IMG/VR virus record: IMGVR_UViG_3300029264_000529
Location: 1-45,570 of that record
Direction: 5' to 3' (one strand)
Source of the DNA: a virus
DNA length: 45,570 bases
The translations under genes were made by a program, and so were the position numbers. Below the pieces are notes generated by a model. It was not told where the DNA came from, did no database searches, and saw nothing but the letters and a program-made list of their open reading frames with translations. Shown here piece by piece: positions 30,613-38,836 of this stretch. How positions within the stretch are numbered: the first letter of the stretch is position 1; each line of letters begins with the position of its first letter.

Positions 30613-32314
30613 AAACTATGTCGTGAGCATGGTCCTGAATGCGCGTGAAAACGCATCCGGGCCGGTCAGGCGCGTGCAGGGAATGCTTGCATCCCTGCGC
30701 GCGCGGGCAGCGGGCCTTTCCCGCGCGATGGGCTTTCATCGCATTACCGATGGTTTCCGGCGTCTTGGGCAGTCTTTTGCCGGGCTGCGGAGCCATATTT
30801 CCGGTGTGGGTGCCGGTTTGCTGGGGCTGGCGGGCATCGGGCTGGGGGGCGGGCTTCTCGCCTGGATCATTCATGGGGCGGGTGAGGCCGATGAAATGGC
30901 GAAATTCAGCCGTCGCATCGGTATTTCGATCGAACAATTGCAGCTTTGGCAGCATGCCGCCAATCAGGCTGCTGGTATGACCAACGAGGGTCTACAAACA
31001 TCGTTTCGCGATCTGACCAAAAATATCGGTGATGCTGCAAATGGCATGGGCCGTGCCCGGCCCGTATTTGAAGCCCTGGGCGTTAGCGTGCGTGACGGGC
31101 AGGGCAATGTGCGCGGCCTGAACGAGATTTTGCCGGAATTGCAGGCGGCCTTTCGCAAAATCCAGAACCCCGCCCTGAAAACATCGGCGGCAATGAAGCT
31201 GTTCGGGGAATCCGGAGCGAAAATGGCCCTGTTGCTTGAACAACCCCAGTCCGAAATGGACCGGTTGTTTAAGGATATGGAGCGTCTGGGCGTTATCACG
31301 ACGCAAACGGCTACGGATACCGAAGCCTATAACGACGCGATGGACAGTTTTGGTAAGTCAATCACCGGTGTTCGTAACGGGCTGATGGGCCAGTTGATGC
31401 CAGTGCTAACCCCGTTAATCAAACGGATGACGGATTTTATTGCCACCATCCGCCCGCAAATTGTCGAGCGGCTGGGGGCGGCAATTTCGGGTGCCGCCAC
31501 AACCATGATGGGATGGTTTGAAACGGTAAACGGCGGGGCATCGCCCGCCAGCAAGGCGTTTGAAAGCCTGATGCAAACCGTTAGCGGCGTGATCGATACT
31601 ATTGGCGGTTTGGTCGATATGGTAGGGGGTTGGAAAAATGCGGCCCTTGCCATGGCCGCCATCATGGCAGGTCCATTTATTGCCAGTGTGGTGTCGGTTG
31701 GGGCAGCGTTTGCACAATTGGGCTGGTTAATTGCCAGTAACCCGATTGTTCTGGCCGCCGGTCTTGTTGCCGGGGCCGTATATGCGATTTACGACAATTG
31801 GGATGGTATCGCTTCGTATTTTACCACCAAATTTGACAATGTGGCGGCGGCGTTCAAAACCGGATTTATTGACGGCATTATGGGGTACATGGAGGAATTC
31901 AACCCCTTCGCATTGCTCTATGACGGCTTTACCGGGCTGGTCGAATACATTACCGGGTTTGACCTGGCCAGCATCATCAAGGAAAAAATTCAATCAATGG
32001 TGTCAGTTCTGCCCGATTGGGTGGTCGATAAAATCGGCCTGTCGGTCAAACCGGAAACACCCGAACCGGACAAAGCCCCGGCACCGTCATCGGCACCCCA
32101 GCCGGACCTTGCCAGTGCGGCTAATGCAGCCCTTGACCGGCGCGGGGCGGCCAGCCAAGTGGCGATGATGCCGCCGGCGGCACCGGAGGGTAAAATCGTG
32201 ATCGAACTAACCGGGCCCGGTGCCGATGGGGCGCAGATCAAACAAAACCGTTCGCGTGGTATCAGCCTTGAAACGACATTGCGGCGAGGGCCGAGTTTTG
32301 CGGGGGCGGGGTGA
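30605..32314 (+). CDS. tail tape measure protein
   Basis: 569 aa. Alpha-helical with a hydrophobic membrane-like centre (GAGLLGLAGIGLGGGLLAWI ~70-90 and a stretch near 360-395), as in tape measure proteins. AARIRRAAGLS-like N-terminal repeats and the TP901-like region EADEMAKFSRRIGISIEQLQLW support the family. Its length sets tail length and predicts a rather short tail. It starts inside the frameshift extension (8-nt overlap). Confidence 0.9.
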   Translation: MAKNYVVSMVLNARENASGPVRRVQGMLASLRARAAGLSRAMGFHRITDGFRRLGQSFAGLRSHISGVGAGLLGLAGIGLGGGLLAWIIHGAGEADEMAKFSRRIGISIEQLQLWQHAANQAAGMTNEGLQTSFRDLTKNIGDAANGMGRARPVFEALGVSVRDGQGNVRGLNEILPELQAAFRKIQNPALKTSAAMKLFGESGAKMALLLEQPQSEMDRLFKDMERLGVITTQTATDTEAYNDAMDSFGKSITGVRNGLMGQLMPVLTPLIKRMTDFIATIRPQIVERLGAAISGAATTMMGWFETVNGGASPASKAFESLMQTVSGVIDTIGGLVDMVGGWKNAALAMAAIMAGPFIASVVSVGAAFAQLGWLIASNPIVLAAGLVAGAVYAIYDNWDGIASYFTTKFDNVAAAFKTGFIDGIMGYMEEFNPFALLYDGFTGLVEYITGFDLASIIKEKIQSMVSVLPDWVVDKIGLSVKPETPEPDKAPAPSSAPQPDLASAANAALDRRGAASQVAMMPPAAPEGKIVIELTGPGADGAQIKQNRSRGISLETTLRRGPSFAGAG

Positions 32315-32342
32315 TTGACCGGCATGTTATTGCCGGTCAATC
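32313..32342. repeat. perfect 12-bp hairpin overlapping the tape measure stop
   Basis: GATTGACCGGCA (32313-32324) and TGCCGGTCAATC (32331-32342) with a TGTTAT loop. It overlaps the stop codon and marks the boundary before the FkbM cargo gene. No good T-run follows. The remaining AT-rich gap to 32512 has no convincing gene, only a 21-codon open frame at 32445-32510. Confidence 0.7.
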
Positions 32343-32512
32343 TATTCCTTATCGTGAATATGCTGGAGTTTATTGTGACAATCTAGGTGGGTGCATTAGA
32401 AAAATGTGCTGTTCATCATCATCAAAAATCTATAATGAATTGTTATGCCTGTTCGTTTTGGGGCGAATTCTGGTGATGGCCTGAAAGCTGATTTTTCACG
32501 GGGTGGTTAGAC

Positions 32513-33448
32513 GTGCGTTTGCGGAAAAAAATAAAAAAGATTATTAATTTAATTAAAGGAATTCCATCCTTCAATTTTAAATCATTTTGTAAACTGTTTG
32601 TGCTGGCGTCCGTTAGGCATGCGCCACAAGTTGTTGTTGTTAAAACAAAAAGTGGTTATATATCGGGATTAAAGAATGACTTTTTATTCCGTCTGGCTGT
32701 CGAAAAGGGGACTCATGAGGTTCATTTTTTAAATGTTGTCAATTCCCTTTTGAAGCCCGGAAATGTTGCTATTGATCTTGGCGGCAACATTGGAACGCAT
32801 TCAATTACCATGTCTAATATGGTTGGTGAAGGAAGGGTTTATACTTTTGAACCCCAGTCACTAACCTATTCTATACTGCAAAACAATATATTATTAAATA
32901 AATGCAAGAATGTAGTGACTTATCGGTTTGCCTGTTCGGATGTTGATTATCAAACAATATCAATGCAGCCATTCAGTTATGAAGGTGAAAACGTGAATAA
33001 CGGTGCCTTGCGCGTGGATAACAAGCATTTCATAGGTGATTTGGCGCTGACAAGAACAATTGATAGTTTCGATTTCGATAGTTTGGACTTTATAAAAATC
33101 GATATTCAAGGGTCAGAAGTAAGAGCTTTGAGGGGAGCTAGTAAAACGATTTCAAAATTTAAACCATATATGTTTATTGAAATCGAGCAGCAATATCTTT
33201 TGGAAATGGGGTCATCGTCAAAAGAGTTGATTGAATTGATCCTCTCGTTTGGCTACGCGCTTTACAGAATAGAGACTGATTATCCTTGTGATCATATATG
33301 CGTGCCTATAGAAAAAGTGGAATATTTTGAACGCGATATCATTCCTGCGATGAATTTGAAGTTATCGCCCAAGATATTCGGCATCACAGTCGATCTTGTT
33401 TTTGAAAACAAAAAATCTCAAAATTACACGAAAATTGAAACTGCATGA
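32513..33448 (+). CDS. FkbM family SAM methyltransferase (cargo gene in tail operon)
   Basis: 311 aa. SAM-binding DLGGNIGTHSITMSNM (~86-101), VYTFEPQ (~107-113), and the FkbM block FIKIDIQGSEVRALRGA (~195-211) and PYMFIEIEQ are all present. FkbM enzymes methylate sugars or small molecules, so a role in cell-surface glycan modification or capsule change is possible. The gene is visibly AT-rich compared to flanking tail genes, starts with GTG, and is inserted between tape measure and minor tail genes, which indicates recent transfer. Confidence 0.9.
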   Translation: MRLRKKIKKIINLIKGIPSFNFKSFCKLFVLASVRHAPQVVVVKTKSGYISGLKNDFLFRLAVEKGTHEVHFLNVVNSLLKPGNVAIDLGGNIGTHSITMSNMVGEGRVYTFEPQSLTYSILQNNILLNKCKNVVTYRFACSDVDYQTISMQPFSYEGENVNNGALRVDNKHFIGDLALTRTIDSFDFDSLDFIKIDIQGSEVRALRGASKTISKFKPYMFIEIEQQYLLEMGSSSKELIELILSFGYALYRIETDYPCDHICVPIEKVEYFERDIIPAMNLKLSPKIFGITVDLVFENKKSQNYTKIETA

Positions 33449-33505
33449 TAGCGATTATCAGGCTTGGTTAGTCGCTGATATGTCAGGTGTCTGCGAGGGT
33501 TTTCC

Positions 33506-34318
33506 ATGCTTGATCTCGTTTATTCTGATGATATTGACGGCGTGATTAAAAAGCTGACCGACCTTGAAAAAACCCAGGTTCCTTTTGCGATGTCAAAGGC
33601 TATCAACCGGGTGGTTTTTGATGCCCGTGATCAGATTTTGTCCGATATGGGGCAGCGTTTTACAGTGCGTGAGCGTGCGTTAAAGGCGAAAGGAGGCGGT
33701 CGCAGGCCGTTGTTTTTGAACCTTAGCAACCGAAAGCAGCGCGATATTCATGCTATCATTGGCACCCCGCTATGGTTTCTTGAAGATCAGGAAACGGGCG
33801 GTGTCCGCCATAAATCGTCGGCGTGGTTGCCTGCGGCGGGCGCGCGCACCGGGCAGCGCGAAACAGGCAAAATATCGCGCAAATTTACCCGTGAGAAGGT
33901 GCGCGATCAGGTCGCAAAAAAGGCACCATCGCGGCGGCGGCGTTCAAAAACCAACCCTGTGCCTGATGCCCCGCAAACCCCGTTTATCGCGACCATGAAA
34001 AGCGGTAAGCGGGGTGTTTTTATTCGGCGCAGCAAGAAAAAGCGCACACCGATTTCGCTGCTTTATACAGTAAATGACAGCGTGAAAATCGCCCCGCGCT
34101 GGAAGTTCGGGGAAACGGTACAGCATCTAAGCGACAAGCGCCTGCGGGCCTATTTTCTGCAGGAACTGGAAGCTGCAATGGCGTCCTCGAAAAAGGGCCC
34201 GCTTAAAAGCTGGTATGTGACGCATTTGCTGGAAAGCGAAAAACCGTCTGATGTTGGTTTTGCATCGGGCGGGCTGGAGCAGCTTAAATCCGTAGGGTCA
34301 CCCATTTCAGGAATGTAA
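33506..34318 (+). CDS. minor tail protein (gpZ-like)
   Basis: 270 aa. It starts with a helical MSKAINRVVFDARDQIL block after a tail-like lead, then a basic centre (KKAPSRRRRSKTN, IRRSKKKRTP) and a C-terminal helix. This is the shape of prophage minor tail protein Z family members, which act in tail completion. Identity is moderate; position between the tape measure and Mu gpN-like gene fits a tail role. Confidence 0.6.
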   Translation: MLDLVYSDDIDGVIKKLTDLEKTQVPFAMSKAINRVVFDARDQILSDMGQRFTVRERALKAKGGGRRPLFLNLSNRKQRDIHAIIGTPLWFLEDQETGGVRHKSSAWLPAAGARTGQRETGKISRKFTREKVRDQVAKKAPSRRRRSKTNPVPDAPQTPFIATMKSGKRGVFIRRSKKKRTPISLLYTVNDSVKIAPRWKFGETVQHLSDKRLRAYFLQELEAAMASSKKGPLKSWYVTHLLESEKPSDVGFASGGLEQLKSVGSPISGM

Positions 34319-34323
34319 TTGTT

Positions 34324-35547
34324 ATGTTCGATGATGAACTGCGCGAAGGCAGCTTTCGCGGGGTGCCTTTTGTCGTGCGCGATCGCTCGCGAGGGTCAGG
34401 CCGTCGTGGCCCGACGGTCGAGCGGCCCAATCGTGACGATGCACAATCGCAGGATCTTGGCCGGAAAGTCCGGGTTTATAATATCAATGCGCTGGTCATG
34501 GCATCGGACGGGTTTAGCGACCGCGACCGGATGCTTGCTGCCCTTGAAAAACCCGGTCCCGGCACCTTTGTTGACCCGTTTGGCGGGGTCAATGCCGAAC
34601 GCTGGGTCAAGGTGACGGATTACCGCGAAACCCAGTCCTTTGACCAGGGCGGGGTGGCACAATTTGCCATCACGTTCGAGGAAGTGGATGAAAACGAGGA
34701 ACGCGGTTTTACCCGTGGTCTGGTTGATACGTCGTCTACCCTTGCAAAGCGGTCATCGGCTTTGGCATTGGCTGCGAAAAACGCCTTTATCCGGTCCTAT
34801 GTCAGTGATGGCATGCCCGGCTTTGTCCGGCAAGGGGCGGCAAATGCGATTGCCATTGTGACCGACCAGGTGGGCGGGCAGGTTTTTACCGCGCTTGGTG
34901 TGACATCCACCATGTCCGACGCGATTGAAAAAATCGGTTCGGTGGGTTTGAGCGCCATTTCGGGCGGGGGTGTCGACATCGCCGATGGCTTGCAAGCCGG
35001 TTTTTCCATGCTATCGGGTGCTGTGCCAGACCTTGATGATGGCCTGAACGGGTTTTTGTCGCTGGGTGGGTATGACGGCCTGGTATCGCCCGCCCCGGCG
35101 GTAACAGGCACGCGGATTATCGAGGCAACAAACACATCGGCAATCGGTAGTTTGGTGCGGCGTACGGCGATTTCGGCGGCGGCGGAATTGCTGCCGAAAT
35201 ACAGTTTCGTTTCATACAATCAGGCACGCGACATTGCCGAAAAGTTTGTCGGTGTGATTGATGCCGAAATGGACCGGGCCGGGGGCATCGACCCCGGGCA
35301 GGCTGATAACGGCGTTTTTGCCGCCCTGGCCGATTTGCGGCCCGCCGTGATTGAACATACCCAGTCCGAGGGATCGGGCAAGGCGCGGGTGATTAGCGAT
35401 ACCCCGTGGCGCAGTGAACCGGCCTTTGTCACCGCGCACCGCCTTTATGGTGATGCGACCCGTGCTAGCGAAATTATTGCCCGTAACGGCACCAAACACC
35501 CCAACCAGATTGCGGGTGGCAGCGCAATCGAGGTTCTTGATGAATGA
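34324..35547 (+). CDS. DNA circularisation / baseplate hub protein (Mu gpN-like)
   Basis: 407 aa. N-terminal DNA_circ_N domain: GSFRGVPFVVRDRS and the GRKVRVYNINALVMASDGFSD block, followed by FVDPFGGVNAERW. In Mu this is tail protein N, which links tube to baseplate. The C-terminal half is an Ala/Gly-rich helical domain. It overlaps the gpP-like gene by 8 nt. Confidence 0.88.
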   Translation: MFDDELREGSFRGVPFVVRDRSRGSGRRGPTVERPNRDDAQSQDLGRKVRVYNINALVMASDGFSDRDRMLAALEKPGPGTFVDPFGGVNAERWVKVTDYRETQSFDQGGVAQFAITFEEVDENEERGFTRGLVDTSSTLAKRSSALALAAKNAFIRSYVSDGMPGFVRQGAANAIAIVTDQVGGQVFTALGVTSTMSDAIEKIGSVGLSAISGGGVDIADGLQAGFSMLSGAVPDLDDGLNGFLSLGGYDGLVSPAPAVTGTRIIEATNTSAIGSLVRRTAISAAAELLPKYSFVSYNQARDIAEKFVGVIDAEMDRAGGIDPGQADNGVFAALADLRPAVIEHTQSEGSGKARVISDTPWRSEPAFVTAHRLYGDATRASEIIARNGTKHPNQIAGGSAIEVLDE

Positions 35548-36637
35548 TGAAAAGCCGGAAATCCTGCTGGATGGCGTGATTTACAATGACTGGCAAAAAT
35601 GCGCCATCAACCTGTCCATCGACGATATTGCCGATACCTTTGCCGTGACCGCGACTGAATTTCGCCCCGATCATGGCGACGCCTTAAAGGCGGTTGTGCG
35701 CTATGGCAAAGAAACCATCCTGACCGGCCATATCGAAACAATCGATATTTCAACTGTGCCCGATCAGGAAGGCGTGCGGCTTTCGGGTCGGTCCAATGCC
35801 GGGGATCTGGTGGATTGTTCGGCGATTGTGCCGGGCGGGGAATTACGCAAGCTAACCCTGTTGGAAGCGGCAAGGGTGCTGTGCAAACCGTTTGGCATTG
35901 CTGTTCGCGCCCTTGTCGATACCGGTGCGGCGTTTGATAAAATCAAGGTGGAACAAGGCGAGAGCGTTTCGCAGGTGCTGGACCGCATTTGTCGCGAACG
36001 GGGCTTAAATGCCTGGTCAGATGGGGATGGCGGCATTGCGCTAGGCCGCCCCGGTTGGGGCCGGGCGCAAACCAGCCTGCGTATGCGGTTTACGGATGGC
36101 GGGCAGCTTCGCCGCGATAACAATATTATCGAACTTTCCTCAACCCTTACCCTGTCGAACCGTTTTGATCGCTTGATCATGCGGAGCCAGGCGGTCACCA
36201 GCGATACGGATTTCGGGCTTGGCGCGGCGCAACCCGAGGCGACCGCGCACGATCATGCGGTTGCGCGATACCGGCCCAAAATTCTGACGTCGGACGGGGC
36301 CGGAACAGCCGGGGATTTGCAAAAGCGCGTGGATTGGGAAGTTGCCCGGCGTGTCGGGAAATCAACATCGGTTCGTTACACGGTGGAGGGCTGGCGGCAG
36401 GTCGCTGGCGGTGATTTGTGGCGTCCCGGCCTGCTGGTATCGGTGGTCGATGAACCGACAAACATCAATAGCGACATGCTGATTACCGCTGTCTCGCTGA
36501 CGCTTGACGAGGACAAAGGCGGTTATCGCGCCAGTCTTGACCTTGAACCGCTCGCGGCATGGCTGCCTGCGCCCACTATTTCAAAGGCCGCTGGCGGTGC
36601 GCAATACGAGGCGCTGCGCCGTGCTGCACGGGGGTAA
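35540..36637 (+). CDS. baseplate hub protein (Mu gpP-like)
   Basis: 365 aa. Starts MNDEKPEILLDGVIYNDWQK. It has the LysM-like/hub pattern of gpP: FAVTATEF, the central IKVEQGESVSQVLDRICRERG and WSDGDGGIALGRPG, and a C-terminal SVRYTVEGWRQVAGG. gpP is the Mu counterpart of gp27/D hub proteins. It lies between gpN-like and gp45-like genes as in Mu. Confidence 0.88.
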   Translation: MNDEKPEILLDGVIYNDWQKCAINLSIDDIADTFAVTATEFRPDHGDALKAVVRYGKETILTGHIETIDISTVPDQEGVRLSGRSNAGDLVDCSAIVPGGELRKLTLLEAARVLCKPFGIAVRALVDTGAAFDKIKVEQGESVSQVLDRICRERGLNAWSDGDGGIALGRPGWGRAQTSLRMRFTDGGQLRRDNNIIELSSTLTLSNRFDRLIMRSQAVTSDTDFGLGAAQPEATAHDHAVARYRPKILTSDGAGTAGDLQKRVDWEVARRVGKSTSVRYTVEGWRQVAGGDLWRPGLLVSVVDEPTNINSDMLITAVSLTLDEDKGGYRASLDLEPLAAWLPAPTISKAAGGAQYEALRRAARG

Positions 36638-37251
36638 TGATGTTAAATGACCTGTTGGAACGGTTAACGCGGCGTGTTGAAAACATGCTGTTTCGGGCTG
36701 TTGTGCGCTATGTGCGATTGTCCGAACAGGGCGGGGCGCGCGTGGCGCAGGTGGCAGGCCGTGCCGGTGAAACGCCTGATGATGTGACGGTCATGCTGCC
36801 CTATGGCTTTGACCATGTGCCATTGCCCCTTGATGCAAATGGCAAGGGGGCCGAAATGATTGCGCTGATGGTGGAGCGCAACCTGGTGGTGGCTCTGCCT
36901 GCAATGGACCGGCGGCACCGGGCGCAATCGGGCGCATCGGAAAACGGTGAAATATCGCTCTATGATGATCAGGGGCAACGCATCACGTTAAAGCGGGGCC
37001 GTAAGGCACTAATTGAAACCGATATTTTGCATATTGTTGCCGCCAATAAGGTGATTATCACTGCCCCGCTAGCAGAATTTTCCGGCAATGTCACCATTGG
37101 CGGCAATCTGACTGTTGCGGGCGATATCACCGACCAGACAGGGGTAGGTAATGCCCGAACCATTGCCGGAATGCGCGAAACCTATAACGGGCATGACCAT
37201 GCCGAAAATGATAATGGCGGCCCCACCGGCACCCCAAATCAGGAAATGTAA
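36637..37251 (+). CDS. baseplate assembly / spike protein (Mu gp45-like)
   Basis: 204 aa. OB-fold part with VRYVRLSEQGGARVAQV and PDDVTVMLPYGFDHVP, then a beta-helical end (FSGNVTIGGNLTVAGDITD) and a final NGHDHAEND metal-binding HDH-like motif near the tip, as in Mu gp45 spikes. It makes the membrane-piercing trimeric spike. Start at 36637 shares a base with the upstream TAA. Confidence 0.88.
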   Translation: MMLNDLLERLTRRVENMLFRAVVRYVRLSEQGGARVAQVAGRAGETPDDVTVMLPYGFDHVPLPLDANGKGAEMIALMVERNLVVALPAMDRRHRAQSGASENGEISLYDDQGQRITLKRGRKALIETDILHIVAANKVIITAPLAEFSGNVTIGGNLTVAGDITDQTGVGNARTIAGMRETYNGHDHAENDNGGPTGTPNQEM

Positions 37252-37253
37252 AT

Positions 37254-37745
37254 ATGGCCGATTATGCCTATACCGACCTTGCTGTGCGGTTCGATGAAAC
37301 GCGCAAGCGGTTTGATTTGCAATTGGTTGATGGTGTTTCTTCATCTTTTAAAACCGATCACGGGCTTGAAACCGCCGTGATTGCCAGCCTGTTTACCGAC
37401 CGCCGCGCGCGCGATGATGACGCGGTGCCCGATGGCGACCGGCGCGGGTTTTGGGGCGATGCCTGGCCGGTCATTCCCGGCCTGAAAGTCGGGTCGCGAT
37501 TATGGCTTCTCGATCGCGAAATCATTACCCCGCAAACCATCGCCCGGGTGCGCGAATATGGCAGCGAGGCTTTGCGATGGCTGACTGATAATGGCTTTGC
37601 GCGGTCGGTCACATTTGAGGCGTTTCGCGACCGTGACGCGGGGCGTTGGGTCATTTCGGCGCGGGCCTCAATCGAGCGGCCCGATGGCCAGCTTTTTGAG
37701 CGCCGCTTTGCCAATATCTGGAACTGGATGGATCAACAGAAATGA
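37254..37745 (+). CDS. GP46 family baseplate protein
   Basis: 163 aa with the gp46/GpW-gp25-type arrangement: a LVDGVSSSFKTDHGLETAVI block, SLFTDRRARDDD, and FWGDAWPVIPGLKVGSRLWLL, typical of Mu gp46. It forms a wedge part that joins sheath and baseplate. The following gene overlaps by 4 nt. Confidence 0.92.
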   Translation: MADYAYTDLAVRFDETRKRFDLQLVDGVSSSFKTDHGLETAVIASLFTDRRARDDDAVPDGDRRGFWGDAWPVIPGLKVGSRLWLLDREIITPQTIARVREYGSEALRWLTDNGFARSVTFEAFRDRDAGRWVISARASIERPDGQLFERRFANIWNWMDQQK

Positions 37746-38836
37746 CCAGCAAGCTGACCGGCTTTTATACCCCGGCATTCCCGGATCTGCGCAATCAGGC
37801 AAAGGCGGCCTATGAAACCCGGCTGGGGCAGGGTGTGACTACCGGACAAGGGCCGATTGCCGCCATGCCCTATATCGACGGTATGATGGCATTTGGTGCC
37901 TATGGCTATATGGATTACGTCGCCGCGCAAACGATGGTGCTGTATGCCGAGGGGAAAAATCTTGACGGGCATGGCTTTACCTACGACATGTCGCGCCAGC
38001 CTGCCACCCGTGCGGGCGGCATTGTTACCTTTACCGGCTTAACGGGGGCCACGCTGGATGCCGGGCAAATCGTTAAAAGTTCGGCGGGCGCGCAATACCA
38101 GATCAAGGATGGTGTCACGCTGGTGGCCGGGCAGGCGGTTGCCACGATTACGGCGATTGATCCCGGTGCGGCGGGCAATCTTGCGGCGGGCAGCATTTTA
38201 ACGCTGGTTTCGCCGGTTTCGGGTGTGGACCCAACCTGTATCGTCGGCGTGGCTGGCTTGGCCGGCGGGGCCGATGCCGAACAGGATGGCCGCCCGGGCA
38301 TTCGCGAATTTTACCGGGGCCGGATTTTGGATCGTATCCGCAAACCGCCACAAGGCGGGGCGGGGTATGACTACGAAGCCTGGGCGCGGGAAGTGCCCGG
38401 CGTAACCCGGGTTTGGGTGTCGTCGCGTGAAATGGGTGCTGGCACCGTCACGGTACGTTTTATGATGGATGTCGTGCGTGCCGATCAGGGCGGCATTCCG
38501 CAACCCGGCGATGTCGCGATTATGCAGGATTACCTTGATGAACGCCGCCCGGTGAATGCCGATGTGTTTGCCGTGGCTCCTATTGGCGTGCCGCTTGATT
38601 TAACTGTGACGGGGCTTGACCCGGACACGCCTGCTGTGCGCAAGCAAATTGCGGCAGAATTTGCAGATATGCTCTATCGTCGTGCGGTGCCAGGCGGCAC
38701 CATCGGCCTTGACTGGATCGGCGAGGCCGTATCCGTCGCGGCGGGCGAAAACCGTCATCGGCTGACCAGCCCTACCGATGATATTGACCACGCAACCGGC
38801 CAAATTGCCATTTCCGGGGTTATTACCTATGACTGA
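37742..38836 (+). CDS. baseplate J / gp47 family protein
   Basis: 364 aa. Baseplate_J blocks are clear: ATRAGGIVTFTGLTGATLDAG, AVATITAIDPGAAGNLAAG, LVSPVSGVDPTCIV and GYDYEAWAREVPGVTRVWV, with the C-terminal IGEAVSVAAGENRHRL. It is the main wedge component. Overlaps the gp48-like gene. Confidence 0.94.
   Translation: MTSKLTGFYTPAFPDLRNQAKAAYETRLGQGVTTGQGPIAAMPYIDGMMAFGAYGYMDYVAAQTMVLYAEGKNLDGHGFTYDMSRQPATRAGGIVTFTGLTGATLDAGQIVKSSAGAQYQIKDGVTLVAGQAVATITAIDPGAAGNLAAGSILTLVSPVSGVDPTCIVGVAGLAGGADAEQDGRPGIREFYRGRILDRIRKPPQGGAGYDYEAWAREVPGVTRVWVSSREMGAGTVTVRFMMDVVRADQGGIPQPGDVAIMQDYLDERRPVNADVFAVAPIGVPLDLTVTGLDPDTPAVRKQIAAEFADMLYRRAVPGGTIGLDWIGEAVSVAAGENRHRLTSPTDDIDHATGQIAISGVITYD

Noticed and set aside
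32445-32510. 21-codon open frame MPVRFGANSGDG... before the FkbM gene
   Set aside because: No ribosome site and no coupling; could be a relic of a tail gene but cannot be supported.
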